Shown here in pieces: positions 1 through 8,328 of a stretch of 64,000 nt of DNA. The notes beneath the pieces are model-generated. The model saw only the letters and a list, made by a program, of their open reading frames with translations, ran no database searches and was not told the origin of the DNA. The position numbers and the translations under genes were made by a program. Numbering within the stretch: position 1 is the stretch's first letter; each line of letters opens with the position of its first letter. The stretch lies in assembly GCF_037190085.1 (NCBI RefSeq), contig NZ_JBBCJO010000004.1, forward strand, positions 248,001 through 312,000, read 5' to 3'. The stretch is from Gemmatimonas aurantiaca. GTDB lineage: Bacteria; Gemmatimonadota; Gemmatimonadetes; Gemmatimonadales; Gemmatimonadaceae.

Positions 1-283
1 GGATGAGTACGAACCGGAAGACGTGCGCTACTACGGTTGCCGCTGCGGATCGAAGAAGTGTCGCGGGACGATTCTGCGGGTGCCGGTGTATCTGCGTCCC
101 ACCATCCGGGAGTGGCTCGCCGGCAACGATGTGAAGAAGCCGCGCAAGCCGGCGCGCAAGAAAGCGGCGAAGAAGGTCGCGAAGAAAGCTGTCAAGAAAG
201 CTGCCAAGAAAACCGCGAAGAAGGCGGCCGGGCGTCATCCGCATGTCGCCGAACGGCATGCCACGCGCACGGTGAAGCGGTGA
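1..283 (+). CDS. SET-domain protein, C-terminal part only
   Basis: The reading frame is open at the left edge, so only the last ~93 codons are present. It carries the post-SET cysteine cluster (CRCGSKKCRGT), which in lysine methyltransferases binds zinc next to the active site. A tail of repeated KKAAKK-type blocks follows, resembling histone H1 or bacterial HU tails. The catalytic SET core would lie to the left of the window. A methyltransferase role is known for the family; binding of the tail to DNA is inferred from its charge. The stop codon overlaps the GTG start of the Nudix gene. Confidence 0.75.
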   Translation, partial: DEYEPEDVRYYGCRCGSKKCRGTILRVPVYLRPTIREWLAGNDVKKPRKPARKKAAKKVAKKAVKKAAKKTAKKAAGRHPHVAERHATRTVKR

Positions 284-861
284 GCGACGAGCGCGATCCG
301 GTCGGCGACGCCGTCGGCGCTGCCGTCGGCAAGGTCGACGGAACGCGGGTGTACAGCGGGCGGATCATTTCCGTCGATCTCGATCGGGTGCGCTTCCCGG
401 ATGGTTCGATCGGCTCCCTGGAGATGATCCGCCATCCGGGCGCCAGTGCGGTGGTTCCGGTCCTGGGGCCGATGCGTGCCGATCCGACGGTGCTGCTGAT
501 CCGGCAGTACCGGTATGCCGCCGAAGGGTATCTGTACGAAGTGCCGGCCGGTCGGCTCGATCCGGGGGAGTCGCCGGCGCAGTGTGCGCATCGCGAATTG
601 CAGGAGGAAACCGGGTACACCGCGGCGCAGGTGGATCACCTGTTCACCATGTATACGACGCCCGGCTTCACGGACGAAAAGATCCACCTGTTTCTGGCCA
701 CCGGGCTGGAGGCGGGTGAGGCCCACCGGGAAGCGGATGAGTTCGTCGAACTGGCGCCCATGCCGCTGTCAGAAGCCCTGGCTCTCATCAAGAATGGGGA
801 AATCCAGGACGCCAAAACGGCGCTGGCGCTGTTCTATGCGGCAGCATTTCGGATTTCCTGA
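280..861 (+). CDS. Nudix hydrolase, ADP-ribose pyrophosphatase type
   Basis: A 193-residue protein from a GTG that overlaps the stop of the preceding SET gene, which suggests translational coupling. It has a complete Nudix box (GRLDPGE, seven residues, then RELQEETGY), which binds the Mg2+ ions that hydrolyse nucleoside diphosphates linked to another moiety. The upstream region (LLIRQYRYAAEGYLYEVPAG) matches the ADP-ribose pyrophosphatase (NudF) subgroup, so ADP-ribose is the likely substrate. The frame stays open upstream to 37, but that part only shadows the SET gene. Confidence 0.88.
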   Translation: MSDERDPVGDAVGAAVGKVDGTRVYSGRIISVDLDRVRFPDGSIGSLEMIRHPGASAVVPVLGPMRADPTVLLIRQYRYAAEGYLYEVPAGRLDPGESPAQCAHRELQEETGYTAAQVDHLFTMYTTPGFTDEKIHLFLATGLEAGEAHREADEFVELAPMPLSEALALIKNGEIQDAKTALALFYAAAFRIS

Positions 862-997
862 GCCGAATTGACGCGCCGGGTGTCCACTTTATCGGACGTC
901 CGGGCGGGAAATGGGGACGTTTTCGTCTGATCCGTCGATGTCGTGACGGCGGGCACAGATAGCCAAGTAATTGATATGCATAGTGTTGCGTCGGAAT

Positions 998-1013
998 GTT
1001 CCCAAAAGTTCCC
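998..1013 (+). promoter_or_regulatory. Direct repeat GTTCCC-N4-GTTCCC in the sigma-factor leader
   Basis: The 282-base gap between the Nudix gene and the ECF sigma gene holds no coding sequence. Two GTTCCC hexamers start 10 bases apart, one helical turn, about 130 bases upstream of the sigma start. A perfect 10-bp palindrome (CGGACGTCCG) lies at 895-904. Either could be an operator, and the hexamers read on the minus strand (GGGAAC) resemble ECF -35 elements. This is suggestive only. Confidence 0.3.
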
Positions 1014-1143
1014 GACGGCACGCGCCATGCGATACCAGACCGTGCGCACCGACCGATGATCGGGATGTCCGCCCGCCAGGACGGTTGCGCCGCGAGCGCG
1101 CAGGACCTTTGGCTCGCGTCACCGCAGGAGGAGGGCTCGACTC

Positions 1144-1794
1144 ATGGCTTTGGCCGCACTGACCCGCACGCAGCGGACCCCACAGCAGACCCAGACGGTG
1201 CCGGTGCGCGAACATCTGCGCACGCTCGATGATGGGGATGTGGTGTCGGCCTTCCTCGGTGGCGAGGAACGTGCGTTCGAGGAGCTCGTCGACCGGTACC
1301 AGGGGCGGCTCCTCAACTTCGTCTACCGCACCATCGGCGATCGGGACCGCGCCGAGGATCTGGTGCAGGAAGTCTTCATCCGGGTGTATCGCCACATCGC
1401 GCGCTTCGATCGCTCGAAGAAGTTCTCGACGTGGATCTACACCATCGCCTCGAATCTGGCCAAGAACGAGCTGCGCAACCGCTCGCGCAATCCGCTCGTG
1501 CTCTTCCAGACGATCAAGGCGAAGTTCGAGGACGAGGACCGTCCGCTCCAGTTCGAGGACGTGCATACCCGCCCGGACGATCTGTTCCGCAAGCGTCACC
1601 TGCGGGAGATGGTGGAGCAGTCGGTCGGCCAGCTGCCGTCGCATCACCGCGAGGTGTTCGTGCTGCGGGAGCTGGAAGGCAAGTCGTACGAGGAGATCGC
1701 CGAGATCACCGGCGTGAACCTCGGGACGGTGAAGTCGCGTCTCAACCGGGCGCGGACGGCATTCGCCGAGATCATTGCCCCGTTGGTAAGGTAG
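1144..1794 (+). CDS. ECF RNA polymerase sigma factor (RpoE-like)
   Basis: A 216-residue sigma-70 family protein of the ECF type. Region 2 (RAFEELVDRYQGRLLNFVYR, then AEDLVQEVFIRVYR) binds core polymerase and the -10 element. Region 4 (LPSHHREVFVLRELEGKSYEEIAE, then GTVKSRLNRAR) is the -35 helix-turn-helix. The ATG is preceded by a good ribosome binding site (GCAGGAGGAG). The next gene encodes a zinc-finger anti-sigma protein, the usual partner, although a strong terminator separates them. Confidence 0.93.
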   Translation: MALAALTRTQRTPQQTQTVPVREHLRTLDDGDVVSAFLGGEERAFEELVDRYQGRLLNFVYRTIGDRDRAEDLVQEVFIRVYRHIARFDRSKKFSTWIYTIASNLAKNELRNRSRNPLVLFQTIKAKFEDEDRPLQFEDVHTRPDDLFRKRHLREMVEQSVGQLPSHHREVFVLRELEGKSYEEIAEITGVNLGTVKSRLNRARTAFAEIIAPLVR

Positions 1795-1810
1795 AACAAC
1801 TGATATCAGG

Positions 1811-1897
1811 AGGGGGCAGGGAGGAGTCTCCAGGAAGGAGATCGATAGCAAAAGCCTATAGATCTCCTCCCTGACCAGCTCCCTCCTGCCCCCTTTT
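1811..1897 (+). terminator. Large nested Rho-independent terminator
   Basis: A long stem: the outer arms are G-rich (from 1811) and C-rich (to 1893). The inner arms GGAGATCGATAG and CTATAGATCTCC pair at 11 of 12 positions around the loop CAAAAGC, and TTTT follows. It lies between the sigma gene and its presumed anti-sigma gene, so it should reduce readthrough between them. Confidence 0.8.
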
Positions 1898-2031
1898 GAA
1901 ATAAAATCCAAGTCCATATTCCCCTCCTGTGGGTATTTTCCCGGAACCGCCCCCAAAGCGCCGGGTATGCTGGCTTGCACCCACCCTTCCCGTGGGTGTT
2001 GCCGGTTTCCGCAGGACTCCGATCCGTACCG

Positions 2032-2649
2032 ATGGACTGCAAGCAATTCCGCAAACAGCACCTCGCCTATCTCGACAACACCCTGTCGGGCGAGGCGACC
2101 GCCGCCGCACAGCATCATGTGATGACCTGTGATCCGTGCGCGGCCCACGATGCGCTGGTGCGCCGTTCTCTCATGGTCGCCAGAAGTCTTCCGACACTGG
2201 AACCCAGCAGTGAATTCCAGGCGCGATTGCGGCAGCGATTGGCGACCTGTCGATCGGAGGACGGTCGATACCCGGCGGGAGATGAGCTCGGCCTTCCCCG
2301 CCACCGATCGTCCAAAGCCCTTCTCGCCGTGGCGGCGAGTGCGATGCTGGGAGTGTTTGCCGTCCGCGCATTCCAGCATGACCGTCCCTCGACAATGTCC
2401 ATGCAGCCGGTGATTGCTTCCCAGTCTTCCTTGCGTGCGCCCCGCGCCATGTCCGCGCCACCACCGGTCCGTGCGGTTCCCATGCCGGTGCTCATGCCGA
2501 CCGACGCCGCGTCGGCGATGCCGGTGTACGTGACACCCGCACTGCTGCAGGCGATGGCCACCGGGAATCCCGTCTGGCCCGCCGCCATGATCGTGGAAGA
2601 CGCGCCCATGCAACTCGTCAGCGCGCACTATTCCTTCGAGGTACGCTGA
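2032..2649 (+). CDS. Zinc-finger anti-sigma factor, membrane anchored
   Basis: A 205-residue protein. The N-terminus carries the anti-sigma zinc motif HxxxCxxC (H29, C33, C36), the signature of ZAS proteins that hold ECF sigma factors inactive. A single hydrophobic segment (about residues 88-107) would anchor it in the membrane. The rest is a proline- and methionine-rich extracytoplasmic part with no recognised sensor fold. The probable client is the sigma factor at 1144-1794. The start at 2032 puts the zinc motif at the usual distance from the N-terminus; an upstream alternative at 1975 would add only low-quality sequence. Confidence 0.82.
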   Translation: MDCKQFRKQHLAYLDNTLSGEATAAAQHHVMTCDPCAAHDALVRRSLMVARSLPTLEPSSEFQARLRQRLATCRSEDGRYPAGDELGLPRHRSSKALLAVAASAMLGVFAVRAFQHDRPSTMSMQPVIASQSSLRAPRAMSAPPPVRAVPMPVLMPTDAASAMPVYVTPALLQAMATGNPVWPAAMIVEDAPMQLVSAHYSFEVR

Positions 2650-2692
2650 GTCGACGCTCCGGTGGGATCGGCGATCCGTTTAGATTGACAGG

Positions 2693-3835
2693 ATGCCACC
2701 GAAAGCCGCCGCCCCCAGCAAGGAAGTGTCACCCCTGCGCACGGTGCAGGCGGCGGTGCAGTCGCATCAGTTCGATCCCGTGTACTATCTGCACGGCGAC
2801 GATGATTACCTGAAGGACGGCGCGATCCGGGATCTGCTGAACGCCGCCATCGATCCCGGCACGCGTGATTTCAATTGCGAGATCCGCCGGGCGGCCGATC
2901 TCGATGCGGAAACGTTGGGCAGTCTGCTCAACACCCCGCCCATGCTCGCCGAACGCCGTGCCGTGGTGCTGCGGGATGTCACCGCGCTCAAGAAGGCGCC
3001 GCGCACGCAGCTCGATCGGTATCTCGCACGACCGGCCTCCGACACCCTGCTGCTGCTCGTGAGCCCCGCCGGCACCAAGGTCGATGCCGCACTCGTGGGT
3101 GCGTCCACCTCGCTGGCCTTCAACCCCCTCACACCCGAACGGGTGCGGCGGTGGATCGCGCATCATGCCGGGACCGCACTGAACGTGGACATCGCGGAGG
3201 ATGCCGCCGATCTGCTGCAGCAGGCGGTCGGCAACGATCTGCATCTTCTGGCCGCGGAACTCGACAAATGCGCCAGCTATGTGCTGGGCTTGCGCGGTGC
3301 TCACGAACAGCACAGCGGTGAGGACACGACCGGCGGTGACGCGCGTGCGATGATCGATGCGGACGCCGTATCCGCGGTGGTCGGCGTCCGGCGCGGAGAA
3401 ACCGTCGCCGATCTGCTCGACGCGGTCGCCCGTCAGGACACGGCCACGGCGATCACGCTGGTGGGTCATGTGCTCGGCCAGCCCAAAGTGACGGCCGTGC
3501 AGATCGTGATTCTGTTGAGCACCCAGGCCTTTGCGCTCGCGTTCGGGCGAGCGCGGCGCGACGCCGGCGTGCCCACCAATCGACTGCCGCAGGAGTTCTT
3601 CGCCTTTCTCAAGGAAACGGGCGGATATCCCGGACGCCCATGGGGCGAGGCGGCGTCGGCATGGACGAAGGTGACGGATCGATGGACCCGCGAGAGCTGC
3701 GAACATGCGCTCACGCTGTTGCTGGAGGCGGACATGGCCCTCAAGGAAACCACGGTATCCAATGCGGAGCAGATTCTGATGTCGCTCATTCTCGCCTTGT
3801 GCGCGACCCGGACATCCAGGCGGAGTGCGGCATGA
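2693..3835 (+). CDS. holA: DNA polymerase III delta subunit
   Basis: A 380-residue clamp-loader delta subunit, which opens the beta clamp during replication. The N-terminal FDPVYYLHGDDDYLKDGAIRDL region and the following ERRAVVLRDV strand are typical of HolA, and the length is slightly above the usual ~340 because of an insertion around residues 200-225. A -10-like TAGATT ends six bases before the ATG, so the transcript may be leaderless or nearly so. The stop overlaps the next start (ATGA). Confidence 0.92.
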   Translation: MPPKAAAPSKEVSPLRTVQAAVQSHQFDPVYYLHGDDDYLKDGAIRDLLNAAIDPGTRDFNCEIRRAADLDAETLGSLLNTPPMLAERRAVVLRDVTALKKAPRTQLDRYLARPASDTLLLLVSPAGTKVDAALVGASTSLAFNPLTPERVRRWIAHHAGTALNVDIAEDAADLLQQAVGNDLHLLAAELDKCASYVLGLRGAHEQHSGEDTTGGDARAMIDADAVSAVVGVRRGETVADLLDAVARQDTATAITLVGHVLGQPKVTAVQIVILLSTQAFALAFGRARRDAGVPTNRLPQEFFAFLKETGGYPGRPWGEAASAWTKVTDRWTRESCEHALTLLLEADMALKETTVSNAEQILMSLILALCATRTSRRSAA

Positions 3836-4884
3836 CGATCACCAGGATGATTCCGATCATTCCTCGGATGATCGTCACGTCGACGACGCGGACGATGAAG
3901 AAACAGGCGGCTCTGGTGGTCGGGGTGTCGTGCCTGGCGGCCTCGATGCTTTCGGCGCAGACCACGTCGCTCGGCACAGGTTCTGCCGGCAGCAACGCCG
4001 TGTCGCCCGCGCTTTCGCAGGAAGTGGCACGCGCACGGGGACTCATCGAGCGCGGCGATGGAGCCGAAGCGCGCACGGTGCTGGATTCGCTGGTGTCGGC
4101 CGCCCCACTGGCCAGCCTCGATCTGGCGGAGGCGTTGTACTGGCGCGCGGTGCTCGCCGAACGGATCTCCGACGCGGAACGCGACTGGAAACGCCTGGTG
4201 ATCGAAGCGCCGCTCTCGCCGCGTACGCCGGATGCGTTGTTGCGGCTGGGAGAGCTGGACATGTTGCGTGGTCATCCGGCCGACGCGCGTCCATACTTCG
4301 AACGTGTGGTACGGGAATTTCCCGACAGCACGCGCATCGCGCGTGGCACGATATGGCTGGTGCGCAGCTACTTCGACGAGCGTGATCTGCCGCGTGGATG
4401 CCAGACGTTGAGCACCTTGCCCCCCACGCAGGTGCCCGAAGGCGAATTGCGGTTGCAGGCGGACGAACTCCGCCGCCGCTGCACCTCGGTGGTCACGAGT
4501 GCGGGCACGGGAGGGAGCGCGGCGAACATGCCGGTGCCTCCAGCGGCCACGAGTGCGGCCGCCAATACCGCCACGAACGCGGCGCCTCCGGCAGTGCCTC
4601 CCGCCGCACCGGCGGAGTCCACGGCGAACAAAGCACCGGCCAAGGCGGCCGCGAAGGAGAGCGGACGTTTCAGCGTGCAGCTCGCCGCGTTTGGCACGCG
4701 CAAGGAGGCTGACGCATCGGTGGCGGGGCTCAAGCGCCGGGGCATCGATGCCCGTGTGGACGGGACCAGCAAGCCATTCCGCGTGCGCGTGGGCCGCTAT
4801 GAAACGCGCGCCGAGGCAACGGCGGCACTGGCAAGACTCAAGAAGGCGGGACAGACGGGCTTCGTGGCGGAGATCACCCCGTGA
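3832..4884 (+). CDS. SPOR-domain protein with tetratricopeptide-like repeats, exported
   Basis: The ATG at 3832 overlaps the holA stop (ATGA) and has a GGAG six bases upstream. An internal ATG at 3895 begins a cleaner signal peptide (MKKQAALVVGVS...SAQ) and may be the true start. After the signal come helical TPR-like repeats (outer-membrane-assembly YfgC/YbgF style), an alanine-proline linker, and a C-terminal SPOR domain (RFSVQLAAFGTRKEADA to AALARLKKAG). SPOR domains bind denuded septal peptidoglycan. The role is probably envelope or cell division; the exact partner is unknown. Confidence 0.8.
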   Translation: MTITRMIPIIPRMIVTSTTRTMKKQAALVVGVSCLAASMLSAQTTSLGTGSAGSNAVSPALSQEVARARGLIERGDGAEARTVLDSLVSAAPLASLDLAEALYWRAVLAERISDAERDWKRLVIEAPLSPRTPDALLRLGELDMLRGHPADARPYFERVVREFPDSTRIARGTIWLVRSYFDERDLPRGCQTLSTLPPTQVPEGELRLQADELRRRCTSVVTSAGTGGSAANMPVPPAATSAAANTATNAAPPAVPPAAPAESTANKAPAKAAAKESGRFSVQLAAFGTRKEADASVAGLKRRGIDARVDGTSKPFRVRVGRYETRAEATAALARLKKAGQTGFVAEITP

Positions 4885-7712
4885 GTGGGTCCGCCTCATC
4901 GGCCACGCCGCTGATGCAGCAGTATCGGGAAATCAAAGCGCGTCATCAGAACGCGATTCTGTTTTTCCGGATGGGCGACTTCTACGAGATGTTCTACGAA
5001 GACGCCGAGATCGCGTCCCGCGCCATCGGGCTGACACTCACGTCGCGCAACAACGGCGGCGCGGCCGAAGTTCCCCTGGCCGGCATTCCGGTCAAGGCGG
5101 CCGCGGAGTATCTGCGCCGTCTCGTGAGTCAGGGCCATCGGGTGGCGATCTGCGAGCAGGTGGAAGACCCCAAGCTCGCCAAGGGCATCGTGAAGCGCGA
5201 AGTGATCGAAACGATCACACCGGGCGCGGTGTTTGCCGACGATCTGCTGGACGGTGCGCGGGCGAACTATGTGTGCGCATTGGCCATGGTGCGCGATGTG
5301 TCACGTGATGCATCGCGTGACGCCGTTCCGGTGGGCATTGCCGCGGCCGATCTGAGCACGGGGGAGTTGCGTCTCTTCGGCGCCACGGTGAGCGACGCCT
5401 CTGCGGTGCTGGCGCGTCTCGCGCCACGGGAACTGTTGCTGGTGAAGAACAGTGCCCACGCGGAGCTCACCGCGGCGTTGCAGGTGGCCGAGCAGGCGCT
5501 CGTGAGCATGCGCGAAGGGTGGGAGTTCGACGCGCAACTCGCGGCCGACGAACTGGCCCGTCAGTTCCAGGTGCAGAGTCTCGAGGGATTCGGACTCGGT
5601 GCCGACGATGCCGCCGCCGTGGGTGCCGCCGGCGCGTTGCTGCGGTATCTGCGTGAATTGCAGCCGGGTGGGCTGCCGCATCTCGCGCGTCCCACGTTCG
5701 AGCGCACCGGTGGCGTGATGCCACTGGACGAAATGACGCGTCGCAATCTCGAGCTGGTGGAATCGCTGCGCGGCGATCAGGGGCGCGATGCGAACGGCAC
5801 GCTGCTGTCGGTGCTCGATCGTACCACCACCCCGATGGGGCACCGTCTGTTGCGGCAGTGGTTGCTGGCGCCGCTGCTGGAGCAGACCGCCATCACCTCG
5901 CGTCTGGATGCGGTGACGGCACTCGTGCGCGATCCGGTGGGCCGGGCGGCTCTGCGTGACGCGCTCGATGGTGTGCGCGATGTGGAGCGCCTGGCGAGCA
6001 AGGCCGCGGCTGGCCGGGCCACGCCGCGCGAATTGCGCGCATTGGGTGATTCGCTGGCGCGGCTGCCGCTGGTGGCCAAAGCGGTGCGTGAAGTGCTGGC
6101 CCATCCCAATCAGGACGGCGCCCGCGATGGTGTCGCTGATGGTGTCGCTGATGGTGCCGCGGGTGGTGTCCTGCGTGCGATGCTGAACGAATGGGACGAT
6201 GGCACCGACTGCGCGAGTCGACTCGTCACGATGCTCGTGGCGCGACCACCGCTCGCCATCGGCGAGGAAGACACGATCGCTCCCGGCGTGGATGCCGAGC
6301 TCGACGAACTGCGCGCGCTGCGTGACGGCGGTCGGGACGCCATCGCCACCATCCAGCAGCAGGAGCGCGCGCGGACGGGCATCGCCTCGCTCAAGGTGGG
6401 CTACAACAAGGTGTTCGGGTACTTCCTCGAAATCTCGAACGCCAACCGTCACCTCGTGCCCGACGACTATCAGCGCCGGCAGACGCTGACGGGCGCCGAA
6501 CGGTATGTCACACCGGCGCTCAAGGAGTACGAGGAGAAGGTGTTGAACGCCGCCGAACGGATCGAAGCCCGCGAGCGCGAGCTGTTCGAAGGATTGCGCC
6601 GCGCGGCCGGTGCGGACATCACGCGGTGGCAGCAGGTGGCGCGCCGTGTGGCGACCATCGACGTCCTCGCGAGTTTTGCCGACGTGGCGGAGCGTGAGCA
6701 GTACGTGCGACCCGTGCTGCACGATGGTTTCCAGCTCGATATCCACGCCGGTCGTCATCCGGTGGTCGAGCGCATGATGCCGCGGGAGAAGTTCATTCCC
6801 AACGATCTGCACTTCACCGACGACGCGCAGCTCATCGTGCTCACCGGGCCGAACATGGCCGGCAAGAGCACGATCCTGCGGCAGATCGGTCTGATTCAGC
6901 TGATGGCGCAGGTGGGGATGTACGTGCCCGCCCGCGAGGCGTATCTGCCCATCGTGGACCGGTTGTTCACCCGCGTGGGCGCGAGCGACAATCTGGTGCG
7001 TGGGCAGAGCACGTTCATGGTGGAGATGAGCGAAACGAGCGCCATTCTCCACACCGCCACGAAGCGGTCACTGGTGCTGCTCGATGAGATCGGTCGCGGC
7101 ACGAGCACGTACGACGGCGTTTCGATCGCGTGGAGCGTGAGCGAACATCTGCACGATGCGATCGGATGCAAGACGGTGTTCGCGACCCACTATCACGAAC
7201 TCACGCAGTTGGCGAACGAGTTGAGCGGCGTGCGCAATTTCACCGTGGCCGTGCGCGAGGTGGGTGATCAGGTGCTGTTCCTGCACCGGCTCATTCCGGG
7301 CGGCGCCGATCGTTCGTATGGCATCGAGGTGGGACGTCTGGCCGGACTGCCGGCTCCGGTCATCACGCGGGCCAAGGAAGTGCTGGCGTTGCTCGAGGGG
7401 GAAGGGGAACAGATGGCGGCCCGCCTCACGGCCGACGGCATGCAGGCCCCCTCCAGCACGAAGCGTCGTGGTCCGCGTCTCAAGCATCAGATGCATGCCG
7501 ATCAACTGGGTTTCTTCGGAGACGCCACACCCGCGGTGGATCCCGCGCTCACCCGTCTGGCCGATGCCGTCGGTGCGCTCGAGCCGGAGCAGATGACGCC
7601 GCTGCAGGCGCTCACCACCCTGGCGTCGCTCAAGGAGTCGATGAAAGAATCGATGAAGGAGTCGATGAAGGACGCCGGGACAGGCGCGTCGCGCCGGGTG
7701 ACGGCGTCGTGA
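4881..7712 (+). CDS. mutS: DNA mismatch repair protein MutS
   Basis: A 943-residue mismatch sensor. The N-terminal mismatch-binding domain has the FRMGDFYEMFYEDA motif, whose Phe-x-Glu wedges into the mismatch. The connector and lever domains follow, then the ATPase with Walker A GPNMAGKST (about residue 656) and the DEIGRGTSTYDG Walker B/signature block. The GTG start overlaps the upstream stop. Two internal 12-bp tandem repeats expand the protein, one mid-domain (GVADGVADG) and one near the C-terminus (KESMKESMKESM). The gene overlaps mug downstream, a coherent DNA-repair run. Confidence 0.97.
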   Translation: MSGSASSATPLMQQYREIKARHQNAILFFRMGDFYEMFYEDAEIASRAIGLTLTSRNNGGAAEVPLAGIPVKAAAEYLRRLVSQGHRVAICEQVEDPKLAKGIVKREVIETITPGAVFADDLLDGARANYVCALAMVRDVSRDASRDAVPVGIAAADLSTGELRLFGATVSDASAVLARLAPRELLLVKNSAHAELTAALQVAEQALVSMREGWEFDAQLAADELARQFQVQSLEGFGLGADDAAAVGAAGALLRYLRELQPGGLPHLARPTFERTGGVMPLDEMTRRNLELVESLRGDQGRDANGTLLSVLDRTTTPMGHRLLRQWLLAPLLEQTAITSRLDAVTALVRDPVGRAALRDALDGVRDVERLASKAAAGRATPRELRALGDSLARLPLVAKAVREVLAHPNQDGARDGVADGVADGAAGGVLRAMLNEWDDGTDCASRLVTMLVARPPLAIGEEDTIAPGVDAELDELRALRDGGRDAIATIQQQERARTGIASLKVGYNKVFGYFLEISNANRHLVPDDYQRRQTLTGAERYVTPALKEYEEKVLNAAERIEARERELFEGLRRAAGADITRWQQVARRVATIDVLASFADVAEREQYVRPVLHDGFQLDIHAGRHPVVERMMPREKFIPNDLHFTDDAQLIVLTGPNMAGKSTILRQIGLIQLMAQVGMYVPAREAYLPIVDRLFTRVGASDNLVRGQSTFMVEMSETSAILHTATKRSLVLLDEIGRGTSTYDGVSIAWSVSEHLHDAIGCKTVFATHYHELTQLANELSGVRNFTVAVREVGDQVLFLHRLIPGGADRSYGIEVGRLAGLPAPVITRAKEVLALLEGEGEQMAARLTADGMQAPSSTKRRGPRLKHQMHADQLGFFGDATPAVDPALTRLADAVGALEPEQMTPLQALTTLASLKESMKESMKESMKDAGTGASRRVTAS
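6126..6161 (+). repeat. 12-bp tandem repeat inside mutS
   Basis: Two exact copies and one diverged copy of GATGGTGTCGCT encode DGVADGVADGAA in the MutS lever region. The unit length is a multiple of three, so copy-number change would keep the frame. Confidence 0.85.
7632..7667 (+). repeat. 12-bp tandem repeat at the mutS 3' end
   Basis: Three copies of AA(G/A)GA(G/A)TCGATG encode the repeated tetrapeptide KESM at the MutS C-terminus. This is in-frame and outside the ATPase domain. Confidence 0.85.
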
Positions 7713-8311
7713 ACGGGGGGCACCACAAACCCACCAGAGTCGAGCTTGCGGCTGCCGTCGACAAAACCGTTCCGGACCTCATCGCGCCCGATCTCCGGGT
7801 GTTGTTCTGCGGGATCAATCCCGGGCTGTATACCGCGGCCGTGGGTCATCATTTCGCGCGGCCCGGCAACCGGTTCTGGCCGGCACTGCATGGCGCGGGT
7901 TTCACACCGCGGTTGTTTTCCCCCTGGGACGAGCGCGAGCTCCTGCCGCTGGGGTACGGCATCACCAACATGGTTCCGCGCACCACGGCGGCGGCGGCGG
8001 AGCTCTCGCCCGAGGAGTATGTGGCGGGTGGTGCCCGGTTGCGTCGGCTCGTGAAAAAATACCGACCGCGTGTGGTGGCGTTCATGGGTATCGGCGCCTA
8101 TCGCAGTGCGTTCGGTCGCCCGAAGGCCGCGCTCGGGTTGCAGCCGGACACCCTCGGATCGACGGCCCTCTGGGCGCTTCCCAGTCCGAGCGGGCTCAAT
8201 GCCAATCATCAGCTGGGCGATCTGATCGTCCTGTTGCGCGAACTCCGCCTGTGGGTGGAATCTTCCCCGTCTTCCACATCGTCAGCATCTTCGTCAGCAT
8301 CTTCAGCCTGA
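7709..8311 (+). CDS. mug: G/U mismatch-specific uracil-DNA glycosylase (Mug/TDG family)
   Basis: A 200-residue base-excision enzyme that removes uracil or damaged pyrimidine opposite guanine. The family signature is present: GINPG (motif 1, with the catalytic Asn) followed by RPGNRFWPALH, and the PSPSGLNA motif near the C-terminus that inserts into the DNA. The GTG start overlaps the mutS stop (GTGA), placing it in the same transcript as mutS. The C-terminus runs into a low-complexity serine-alanine tail (SSASSSASSA) from a short DNA repeat; the tail is probably dispensable. Confidence 0.88.
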   Translation: MNGGHHKPTRVELAAAVDKTVPDLIAPDLRVLFCGINPGLYTAAVGHHFARPGNRFWPALHGAGFTPRLFSPWDERELLPLGYGITNMVPRTTAAAAELSPEEYVAGGARLRRLVKKYRPRVVAFMGIGAYRSAFGRPKAALGLQPDTLGSTALWALPSPSGLNANHQLGDLIVLLRELRLWVESSPSSTSSASSSASSA

Positions 8312-8328
8312 CGTTCACCGTTCCGACC

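Noticed and set aside
5301..7052. Minus-strand open frame of 583 residues over mutS
   Set aside because: Shadow of the mutS frame; low-complexity arginine- and histidine-rich residues and no ribosome binding site.
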